Shown here one piece after another: positions 5,463 to 11,098 of a DNA stretch of 11,098 bases. This stretch comes from Alphaproteobacteria bacterium. Lineage in GTDB: Bacteria; Pseudomonadota; Alphaproteobacteria; RS24. Both the position numbers and the translations under genes were made by a program. Where the stretch lies: NCBI GenBank assembly GCA_015163825.1, contig JAAOIL010000049.1, positions 1 through 11,098 of the forward strand. Direction: 5' to 3'. The notes below the pieces were generated by a model. That model searched no databases and was not told the DNA's origin. It saw only the letters and a program-made list of their open reading frames with translations. Within the stretch, counting starts at the first letter, position 1, and each line of letters opens with the position of its first letter.

Positions 5463-5881
5463 TAAGATTTGGGTTTAAGGGGCGTGATTTCAAAAACGAT
5501 TTCTGGGGCGTTATTATTCAGGATAATCGTCAGAGCCTCTCCATCTCTCTGAAAGCGCAAATCCCCTTCTGCGCCGACATATATCCAGCCGAGATTAGGC
5601 AAAATGGCTTGATAATAGGCTTTGACGGCAGCATTTGTTTCCTCTTGGCGCCCCCCTTGTCGTCCCTCTTGTCGCCCCTCTTGGTGTTGCGCCACCATAC
5701 GGATAATGCGTCCCTGTGGTTTATCAAAGATGACAGCTCGTTCATTTTTTTCAACAAGACCGGGCGCAAGGGGAATATCCCTCGCCAGTGACAAAAATGG
5801 CAAATATGTCTCTTGTGCTAAAACCGCAGAGACAAATACCATAATCGCTATGCTCCCTATAATCATTATTCTTTTCATCAT
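5459..5881 (-). CDS. Small exported protein of unknown function
   Basis: I do not recognise a named family. The 140 residues begin with a clear Sec signal peptide: MMKR, a hydrophobic stretch IMIIGSIAIMVFVSAVL, and a likely cleavage after VLA (22/23), so the product is probably periplasmic. The mature part has a compact pattern: DIPLAPGL (35-42), AVIFDKPQGRI (49-59), VKAYYQAILPNLGW (86-99), then FQRDGEALTI (110-119) and a final beta-like EIVFEITP. This looks like a small folded alpha/beta domain with conserved-looking turns. A loop holds EGRQ EGRQ GGRQ (68-79), made by a 12-bp tandem repeat. It follows mutM by 19 nt on the same strand, so co-transcription is likely. AGGA suits either ATG 5881 or the adjacent ATG 5878, the latter being better spaced. 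It has no recognisable catalytic motif. Confidence 0.82.
   Translation of the reverse strand: MMKRIMIIGSIAIMVFVSAVLAQETYLPFLSLARDIPLAPGLVEKNERAVIFDKPQGRIIRMVAQHQEGRQEGRQGGRQEETNAAVKAYYQAILPNLGWIYVGAEGDLRFQRDGEALTIILNNNAPEIVFEITPLKPKSY
5645..5680 (-). repeat. Three-copy 12-bp tandem repeat in the exported-protein gene
   Basis: Units at 5645-5656, 5657-5668 and 5669-5680 (ttggcgcccccc, ttgtcgtccctc, ttgtcgcccctc on the plus strand) encode three GRQ-containing tetrapeptides in frame. Confidence 0.85.
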
Positions 5882-5900
5882 ATTTCCTATATCTGCAAGC

Positions 5901-6734
5901 TTATATTTGACAAAAGGAGCAATAGAAGCTGCTTCTGCCTGCTTGTTTTACACTTTTGATACGACCTCTGCAATGGCGATGCACACAAGGCGCACCTGCC
6001 CGACCATAGACTTTGAAGCGATGCTGAAAATATCCTGCCTGTCCATTGATATCGGCGAAATCATTAAGGCTAGAGCCCCCTGCTTTCACAGCAGCACGGA
6101 GCACTTGTTTAATGGCGGTGGTTAGGCGTTGCCATTCTGCGGGACTTATAGCGCTCATGACACGTTGCGGATGAATATGGGCGTCAAACAAGGCCTCACA
6201 AACATAGATATTACCAAGCCCCGCCACAAGGCGTTGATCTAGCAGAGCCGATTTTATTGGTATTTTGCGATGCGCGGCCGCCTTTTCTAGATAAGCGGGG
6301 GTTAGGGTTCGCGACAAGGGCTCCACCCCCAAAGTGGCAAGGCGCGGGTGGTCATCGGGGGTGCCATAGACCAAATCCATAAAGCCAAAGCGGCGCGGAT
6401 CGCTATAGATTAAAGTGCCCTCATCAAATTCCAGTTGCACATGAACATGGCGCACTTGTTTAATCATAAGCGGCGTGGCACACCATAAGAACCGCCCACT
6501 CATACCCAAATGGCTGAGCCAATAATCGGCTTTACTGTTTGCCAGCACCGCCAATAGATATTTGGCACGGCGTTGCAAACATTCAATGCGCGCCCCCACT
6601 AGGGTGGCGGCGAAGCCGCGTGGAAAGGGATAGCGCAGATTGCGGCGCATCAAGCGCACCCGCCTTATGGTCTGCCCCTCTATATAGGGGGTTAAGCCAC
6701 GGCGCACGGTTTCGACTTCGGGGAGTTCGGGCAT
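5901..6734 (-). CDS. mutM: Formamidopyrimidine-DNA glycosylase (Fpg/MutM)
   Basis: This bifunctional base-excision enzyme removes 8-oxoguanine and formamidopyrimidines and nicks the abasic site. Start choice is decided by chemistry. The mature N-terminal proline is the nucleophile, so translation should begin at ATG 6734, giving MPELPEVETVRRGL. An in-frame ATG at 6758 would bury that proline behind eight residues. Visible features are Pro2-Glu3, the lysine loop QRRAKYLL (Lys58), LSHLGMSG, the H2TH-region GLGNIYVCEALF (172-183), and a C-terminal zinc finger with Cys250, Cys255, Cys272 and Cys275. Arg267 lies in the GRSSFYC finger turn. The C-x4-C first half also occurs in other alphaproteobacterial MutM proteins. 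Length (277) is normal. It is divergent from ubiE; no clear Shine-Dalgarno precedes either start. Confidence 0.95.
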   Translation of the reverse strand: MPELPEVETVRRGLTPYIEGQTIRRVRLMRRNLRYPFPRGFAATLVGARIECLQRRAKYLLAVLANSKADYWLSHLGMSGRFLWCATPLMIKQVRHVHVQLEFDEGTLIYSDPRRFGFMDLVYGTPDDHPRLATLGVEPLSRTLTPAYLEKAAAHRKIPIKSALLDQRLVAGLGNIYVCEALFDAHIHPQRVMSAISPAEWQRLTTAIKQVLRAAVKAGGSSLNDFADINGQAGYFQHRFKVYGRAGAPCVHRHCRGRIKSVKQAGRSSFYCSFCQI

Positions 6735-6804
6735 AGGCAGGCTATAGCGTGTTGGCATTGCAAAAGCACTATTTTTTATGGAAGCTTTCGGTTATGGTTG
6801 GCTG

Positions 6805-7587
6805 ATGTCCACTGAACCACAAATGACTGATTTCGGCTTTAGACGTGTGCCACAGGCAGACAAGCAAGCCCGTGTGCGTGAAGTTTTTGATAGTGTGGCA
6901 GGGCGTTATGATATTATGAATGATGTTATGTCGGGGGGCTTACACCGCTTATGGAAACGCCGCATGATAGAGGCGCTTTATCTTGCACCACAATCTTCAG
7001 GGCAAGCGTCTCCTATCACTATGCTTGATGTGGCGGGGGGCACGGGCGACATTGCTAATCTTGCTTTGCGCCGTGCTCAATCACAAGCGATTAATCTCAA
7101 TATAAAAGTGCTGGATATTAATCACGAGATGCTCAAAGTCGGTCAGGCGCGTGCCAATAATTCTGCCAATAGTAACAATATCAGTTTTATCCATGCCAAT
7201 GCTGAGGCGCTACCCATAGCGGATAGCAGCACGGATATTTATACCATTGCTTTTGGTATGCGCAATATCACACAGCGCCATAAAGCATTGGCGGAAGCGC
7301 GGCGTGTTCTAAAGCCGGGCGGCCGATTTGTTTGTCTAGAGTTCTCGCACTTACCAACCCCTTTTACCCAGAAACTTTATGATGCCTATTCTTTTCAAAT
7401 CATTCCCGCAATGGGCAAATTGATTGCGGGTGATGATGCCCCCTATCGTTATCTGGTGGAATCAATCCGCCAATTCCCGTCTGCCCCCGTATATGCCGCC
7501 GCCCTAGAGGAGGCGGGTTTTGCACGGGTCGGCTATAGCCGCCTCAGTGGTGGCATTGCTGCTTTGCATTATGGCTGGCGGCTATAA
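6805..7587 (+). CDS. ubiE: Demethylmenaquinone/2-polyprenyl-benzoquinol C-methyltransferase
   Basis: UbiE is the SAM-dependent C-methyltransferase of ubiquinone (and, where present, menaquinone) synthesis. From ATG 6805 there are 260 residues. The family signature VFDSVAGRYDIMNDVMSGG lies near residues 28-46, the SAM motif I LDVAGGTGD at 74-82, and RVLKPGGRFVCLEFS at 167-181. The C-terminus HYGWRL is close to the usual end. The frame is open from ATG 6778, but MSTEPQ followed by MTDFGFRRV resembles related N-termini. The longer start lacks a ribosome-binding site and would add MEAFGYGWL; ATG 6823 is a third option. The stop overlaps the ubiB start by 1 nt (TAATG), implying coupled translation. 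Given ubiB next door, the ubiquinone role is the natural reading. Confidence 0.95.
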   Translation: MSTEPQMTDFGFRRVPQADKQARVREVFDSVAGRYDIMNDVMSGGLHRLWKRRMIEALYLAPQSSGQASPITMLDVAGGTGDIANLALRRAQSQAINLNIKVLDINHEMLKVGQARANNSANSNNISFIHANAEALPIADSSTDIYTIAFGMRNITQRHKALAEARRVLKPGGRFVCLEFSHLPTPFTQKLYDAYSFQIIPAMGKLIAGDDAPYRYLVESIRQFPSAPVYAAALEEAGFARVGYSRLSGGIAALHYGWRL

Positions 7588-9179
7588 TGCTCAAACCCCT
7601 TAAAATGCTTCGCCTTATTTTGGCGCAAGATGCCTTCTTGCCCGCTAGTTTTAGAGGCGGGGATTTTAAGCCCCAAGCGCCTTTATGGATGCGGGGTCTG
7701 CGGCGGGTTTTTATTTTAGGGAGTTTGCGTTTTACAGACACCGACCACCAAAAGCGCAGAGAGGATTTAGTGACACGCATTGCCGCTTTGGGGCCGAGTT
7801 ATATTAAACTAGGGCAATTTCTCAGCACCCGCGCCGATATGATAGGCGCCACATTAGCGGCAGATTTAGCGCATTTACAAGATCGCCTGCCGCCTTTCCC
7901 AGAGGCGCAAGTGCAGGCGACACTCGCGCAATCTTTATCGGCTTATAAGGATAATCCCGACCATTATTTTACCAATCTCAGCGCCCCGATAGCGGCGGCC
8001 TCCATAGCGCAAGTGCATCAGGCGCAAGACCCAAATGATGCGACCAAAAAATATGCGGTCAAGATATTGCGCCCCAATATAGAGCGCATTTTAACGGCAG
8101 AGCTGAAAGGCTTTATGCGCCTAGCGCGTTTATGCGAGCGTTTTATTCCGGCGACACGGCGTTTGCGCCCTTGTGCCAGCATTGCCATTTTACAACAGAG
8201 CATGGCGCAAGAAGTTGATTTGCGCAAAGAGGCGGCGGCTCTTTCTGAAATGGCAGAGAACACGCGCGGCGATTATGGCTTTCGGGTGCCACAAGTCATC
8301 TGGGCGGCAAGCACAAAAGATGTGCTGGTTATGGAATGGGTAGAAGCGATAGCGATTTCTGATATTGCGGCATTGCGGGCGGCACATCATAATATGGCGG
8401 CTTTATCCACGCGGCTGATAGAGGTTTTTTTGACTTTGGCATTACGCGATGGTTTTTTCCATGCCGATATGCACCAAGGCAATATATTGGTAGAAGCCGA
8501 TTCTTGTTTGGTCGGCATTGATTTGGGCATTACAGGCAGGCTTGATGAAAAGAGCCGTCATTTTTTGGCAGAGATATTACATGGCTTTATCACGCGCGAT
8601 TATAGGCGTGTGGCACGGGTGCATTATCAGGCGGGTTATGTGCCACCCTCCCAAATTCATGGGCATACCATAGAGGATTTTGCGCAAGCCTTGCGTGCCA
8701 TAGGCGAGCCGATAAGGGATAGCAAGGCGGCGGATATATCATTGTCGCATTTATTGACGCAATTATTTGCGGTAACCGCCCGCTTTGATATGGAGACGCA
8801 GCCGCAACTTTTACTTTTGCAAAAAACAATGGTCAATGTTGAGGGGGTGGCACGCAGTCTAAACCCACAGATTAATTTTTGGGATGCGGCAGAGCCTGTG
8901 GTGCGCAAATGGCTAGAGGAAGAACTAGGCTTTGGGGCTTTTATCAAACAACTACAAACGCAAGCGCCTCTTATTTTGCCCCAGATGACAACAATTTTAC
9001 AACATTTGCACCAGTTTCCCGCTTATCTACAGACACAGGCGGAAAAGGAAACAGGTAGTGCCTCCCCCCCTGTCTCTGCGCCTATAGCCCCTCATAACAC
9101 GCTTGCTTCAGGGGGGTGGTGGCTATTGGTGGTTATTGTTATTTTAGTCTTGCTGCTCTTGGTGATGATTATTTTATAG
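7587..9179 (+). CDS. ubiB: UbiB/ADCK atypical kinase-like ubiquinone biosynthesis protein
   Basis: This is an ABC1/ADCK/UbiB-family protein kinase-like ATPase needed for ubiquinone synthesis, thought to support the Ubi complex or lipid substrate handling. Motifs in order: KxGQ at 74-77 (SYIKLGQFLSTRADM), the alanine-rich replacement of the P-loop AAASIAQVH (136-144), the nucleotide-site lysine in AVKIL (Lys159), QEVDLRKEA (208-216), the catalytic HADMHQGN (292-299), and IDLGITG standing in for DFG (Asp312). The C-terminus holds a membrane anchor: after a Pro/Ser-rich stretch, WWLLVVIVILVLLLLVMIIL (511-530). At 530 residues it has family-typical length. It is translationally coupled to ubiE by a 1-nt overlap. 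Confidence 0.96.
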   Translation: MLKPLKMLRLILAQDAFLPASFRGGDFKPQAPLWMRGLRRVFILGSLRFTDTDHQKRREDLVTRIAALGPSYIKLGQFLSTRADMIGATLAADLAHLQDRLPPFPEAQVQATLAQSLSAYKDNPDHYFTNLSAPIAAASIAQVHQAQDPNDATKKYAVKILRPNIERILTAELKGFMRLARLCERFIPATRRLRPCASIAILQQSMAQEVDLRKEAAALSEMAENTRGDYGFRVPQVIWAASTKDVLVMEWVEAIAISDIAALRAAHHNMAALSTRLIEVFLTLALRDGFFHADMHQGNILVEADSCLVGIDLGITGRLDEKSRHFLAEILHGFITRDYRRVARVHYQAGYVPPSQIHGHTIEDFAQALRAIGEPIRDSKAADISLSHLLTQLFAVTARFDMETQPQLLLLQKTMVNVEGVARSLNPQINFWDAAEPVVRKWLEEELGFGAFIKQLQTQAPLILPQMTTILQHLHQFPAYLQTQAEKETGSASPPVSAPIAPHNTLASGGWWLLVVIVILVLLLLVMIIL

Positions 9180-9213
9180 GCTTTTTATCAATAAAGTAGT
9201 GTAAAATAGGTCT

Positions 9214-9234
9214 ATCTATTCTATATAAATAGAT
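9214..9234 (+). repeat. Short inverted repeat directly before the coaBC start
   Basis: Arms ATCTATT (9214-9220) and AATAGAT (9228-9234) surround a 7-nt loop and end one base before ATG 9236, where a Shine-Dalgarno would normally sit. The 56-bp ubiB-coaBC gap is A+T-rich; no convincing promoter or terminator was recognised in it. Confidence 0.4.
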
Positions 9235-9235
9235 T

Positions 9236-10525
9236 ATGGCTGAACAACAAAAACGTATATTGCTGATTATTGGCGGGGGTATCGCCGCCTATAAAACACC
9301 GGAACTGGTGCGGGGCTTGCGCAGTTCAGGATTTGCGGTGCGCCCGCTTTTGACGGCGGCGGCGGAACAATTTGTAAGCCCGCTATCGCTTGCCAGTGTG
9401 GCGGGCGATAAAGTCTATCAAAACCTATTTGACTTAAATGACGAAGCCGAGATGGGGCATATCCAACTTTCACGCCAAGCCGATATGATTGTTGTCGCCC
9501 CCGCCAGTGCCGATCTTTTGGGCAAAATGGCACAAGGGCTTGCCAATGATTTAGCCTCGGCGACTTTGCTTGCCAGCAACAAACCGATACTTGTCGCCCC
9601 CGCTATGAATGTGCAGATGTGGCACCACCCCGCCACGGTTCGCAATATGGCGCAATTAGCGCAAGATGGGGTGCATATTATGGGACCAGAGACAGGTGAT
9701 ATGGCGTGTGGCGAATATGGGCTAGGGCGTATGAGTGAGCCCGCAGACATTATCGCCGCCATTATTAATTTACAAAATTTAGAGCAAACCCTTCAAGGCA
9801 AAAAAATTCTCATCACGGCAGGTCCCACGCACGAGCCACTAGACCCCGTGCGTTATATTGCCAATCGTTCATCAGGCAAACAAGGCTATGCCCTTGCACA
9901 TGCCATAGCGGCACGAGGCGGGGATGTGCATTTAATATCGGGTCCCACCAATCTTACCACTACCGATTTATTGGCTAATAATGTGGATATTGTGCAAATA
10001 GAAACCGCCCAGCAAATGTGGGATGCCGTGCAAGCAAAACTGGCAGAGACCGATTTATTTGATGTGGCGATTTGCACGGCAGCCGTTGCTGATTGGCGGG
10101 CGCAAACCATCGCCCCCCATAAAATAAAGAGTGAAATAAAGAAAGGTAAAAAAGCCGCGCCGACTTTAGAATTAACGGCCAATCCCGATATATTGGCAGG
10201 GTTAGCCGCCCATAAAAAACGCCCGTCTTTATTGATAGGCTTTGCGGCAGAGACCGAGACTATCACCGCCCACGCCACCGATAAACGCCAGCGCAAACAA
10301 TGCGATTGGATGATTGCCAATGATGTCGGCGATAAAAGTGGTGCTAGGGGGGGTGTTATCGGGGGCGTGATGGGGAGTGATATGAATTGCGTCCAATTGA
10401 TTTCGGCGGCGGGGTGCGAGCAATGGCAGACCATGAGCAAAGCCGAAGTCGCTTCTGCTTTGGCAGATAAAATAGCAGAAAAAATAACCCTTAATTTAGC
10501 CGATGAAATCGGCGGGGCATTATAG
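9236..10525 (+). CDS. coaBC: Bifunctional phosphopantothenoylcysteine synthetase/decarboxylase
   Basis: CoaBC makes 4'-phosphopantetheine for coenzyme A: CoaB ligates cysteine to 4'-phosphopantothenate using CTP, and the FMN-dependent CoaC domain decarboxylates the product. The CoaC half (about 1-185) shows GGGIAAYK, His75 in MGHIQLS, APASADLLGKMAQGLANDL, the PAMN motif with Asn125, and the flexible flap ACGEYGLGRM with Cys158. The CoaB half begins at ILITAGPTHEPLDPVRYIAN (Asn210 in NRSSGKQG) and carries the lysine motif HKIKSEIKKGKK (295-306), then LELTANPDIL and IGFAAET. Length (429) and order are those of the fused bacterial enzyme. No clear Shine-Dalgarno precedes ATG 9236. The stop codon is embedded in the dut ribosome-binding site. 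Confidence 0.97.
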   Translation: MAEQQKRILLIIGGGIAAYKTPELVRGLRSSGFAVRPLLTAAAEQFVSPLSLASVAGDKVYQNLFDLNDEAEMGHIQLSRQADMIVVAPASADLLGKMAQGLANDLASATLLASNKPILVAPAMNVQMWHHPATVRNMAQLAQDGVHIMGPETGDMACGEYGLGRMSEPADIIAAIINLQNLEQTLQGKKILITAGPTHEPLDPVRYIANRSSGKQGYALAHAIAARGGDVHLISGPTNLTTTDLLANNVDIVQIETAQQMWDAVQAKLAETDLFDVAICTAAVADWRAQTIAPHKIKSEIKKGKKAAPTLELTANPDILAGLAAHKKRPSLLIGFAAETETITAHATDKRQRKQCDWMIANDVGDKSGARGGVIGGVMGSDMNCVQLISAAGCEQWQTMSKAEVASALADKIAEKITLNLADEIGGAL

Positions 10526-10528
10526 GAG
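10524..10528 (+). promoter_or_regulatory. dut ribosome-binding site overlapping the coaBC stop
   Basis: AGGAG is 7 nt before ATG 10536 and shares bases with the coaBC TAG stop (10523-10525). It fixes the dut start at 10536 rather than at the earlier in-frame ATG 10503, and suggests reinitiation or coupling between coaBC and dut. Confidence 0.75.
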
Positions 10529-10535
10529 TAATAAA

Positions 10536-11042
10536 ATGACAAATAACATAACATTAGAAATAAAAGTTTTGAATAATAGCGAAGACTTACCTTTACCCGC
10601 CTATCAAAGTGCAGAGGCGGCGGGGTTAGATTTATATGCCGCCATTGATGAAAAAGCCCCGCAAACCCTTGCGCCACAAGCCTTTGTGATGATAGAGACG
10701 GGCATTGCTATCGCTCTACCGCAAGGCTATGAAGCGCAAATCCGTCCGCGTTCGGGGTTGGCAGCCAAGCATGGGGTCAGTGTTCTCAATACACCCGGCA
10801 CCATTGATAGCGATTATCGGGGCGAGATTAAAGTCTTACTCATCAATCATGGCGAACAAGATTTTGTCATCAAGCGGGGGACACGCATTGCGCAAATGAT
10901 TATCGCCCCAGTGATAAAGGCGCACATAAAACAAGTGGCGACCTTAAGCGACACGACACGAGGCACAGGTGGCTTCGGCTCAACAGGGGGAAGTTCAACA
11001 GGGGGAATCTCAACAGGTAATTCTAGCAAGGAAAATAAATAA
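10536..11042 (+). CDS. dut: Deoxyuridine 5'-triphosphate nucleotidohydrolase (dUTPase)
   Basis: This trimeric dUTPase hydrolyses dUTP to dUMP and pyrophosphate, keeping uracil out of DNA and supplying dTMP synthesis. All five motifs are present in the 168 residues: AGLDLYAA (29-36), PRSGLAAKHG (71-80), NTPGTIDSDYRGEI (85-98, with the catalytic Asp91), RGTRIAQMII (114-123) and RGTGGFGSTG (142-151). Family proteins usually end close after motif 5. Here about 17 more residues, rich in Ser, Gly and Thr and ending SSKENK, are produced largely by a 15-bp tandem repeat. The start is fixed by AGGAG at 10524-10528. The stop overlaps the next gene's ATG by one base (TAATG). Confidence 0.96.
   Translation: MTNNITLEIKVLNNSEDLPLPAYQSAEAAGLDLYAAIDEKAPQTLAPQAFVMIETGIAIALPQGYEAQIRPRSGLAAKHGVSVLNTPGTIDSDYRGEIKVLLINHGEQDFVIKRGTRIAQMIIAPVIKAHIKQVATLSDTTRGTGGFGSTGGSSTGGISTGNSSKENK
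10980..11019 (+). repeat. 15-bp tandem repeat at the dut 3' end
   Basis: TCAACAGGGGGAAGT (10980-10994), TCAACAGGGGGAATC (10995-11009) and a third diverging copy TCAACAGGTAA (from 11010). They encode STGGS, STGGI and STGNS after motif 5 of dUTPase. Confidence 0.88.
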
Positions 11043-11098
11043 TGTCCTCCTCCCCCACAACATCCCCCACAACATCAGTGCCAACATCAATGCCAACA
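11042..11098 (+). CDS. Start of an unidentified gene coupled to dut (truncated by window)
   Basis: ATG 11042 overlaps the dut stop in a TAATG junction and stays open to the window end, giving 19 residues: MSSSPTTSPTTS followed by VPTSMPT. The segment is entirely low-complexity Ser/Thr/Pro, encoded by a 12-bp tandem repeat, so it gives no clue to function. The coupling to dut and the in-frame opening support a real gene. No product is proposed. Confidence 0.6.
   Translation, partial: MSSSPTTSPTTSVPTSMPT
11051..11098 (+). repeat. Four-copy 12-bp tandem repeat at the start of the last gene
   Basis: Units tcccccacaaca (11051-11062), tcccccacaaca (11063-11074), tcagtgccaaca (11075-11086) and tcaatgccaaca (11087-11098) run to the window edge, so the array may continue. 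Confidence 0.9.

Noticed and set aside
5411..5791. Plus-strand frame of 126 codons opposite the exported-protein gene
   Set aside because: It overlaps in antisense a gene with a clear signal peptide and good Shine-Dalgarno, and crosses the strong rpsT promoter.
6735..6758. Longer MutM start at ATG 6758
   Set aside because: It would place eight residues before the catalytic N-terminal proline, which is incompatible with the Fpg mechanism.

Overview
The window comes from an alphaproteobacterial chromosome of moderate G+C. The evidence is gene content and order: recF, dnaN and dnaA on one side, then rpsT, mutM, ubiE, ubiB, coaBC and dut. This is the dnaA/rpsT to dut block found in many Alphaproteobacteria, and the proteins carry alphaproteobacterial-type motifs. 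I cannot place the order or genus.

Layout. Everything from 1 to 6734 is on the minus strand: recF (cut by the window edge), dnaN, dnaA, a 587-bp gene-free A+T-rich stretch (3901-4487), a single-domain rhodanese, rpsT, a small exported protein of unknown function, and mutM. Everything from 6805 onward is on the plus strand: ubiE, ubiB, coaBC, dut, and the first 19 codons of an unidentified gene. The strand switch falls in the short mutM/ubiE gap. ubiE-ubiB and dut-next gene are joined by 1-nt TAATG overlaps, and the dut Shine-Dalgarno sequence sits on the coaBC stop codon, so the right half looks like one or two operons.

Roles. The left block is the replication start and repair toolkit: initiator DnaA, sliding clamp DnaN, recombination mediator RecF and 8-oxoguanine glycosylase MutM. 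The right block covers ubiquinone synthesis (UbiE, UbiB), coenzyme A synthesis (CoaBC) and nucleotide-pool sanitation (Dut).

What stands out. Housekeeping cores are ordinary, but gene edges and surface loops carry short tandem repeats whose units are mostly 12 bp or multiples of 3. They occur in recF, the dnaN leader, dnaA, downstream of the rhodanese and rpsT stop codons, in the exported protein, at the dut C-terminus, and at the start of the last gene. The most dramatic case is DnaA: about 170 extra N-terminal residues form an xxxK tetrapeptide array, a histone H1/AlgP-like basic tail fused to the replication initiator. The region upstream of dnaA (about 25% G+C, strongly pyrimidine-biased, seven 15/16-bp repeats, several GANTC sites) is a candidate dnaA control region or origin, but I found no good DnaA boxes in it.
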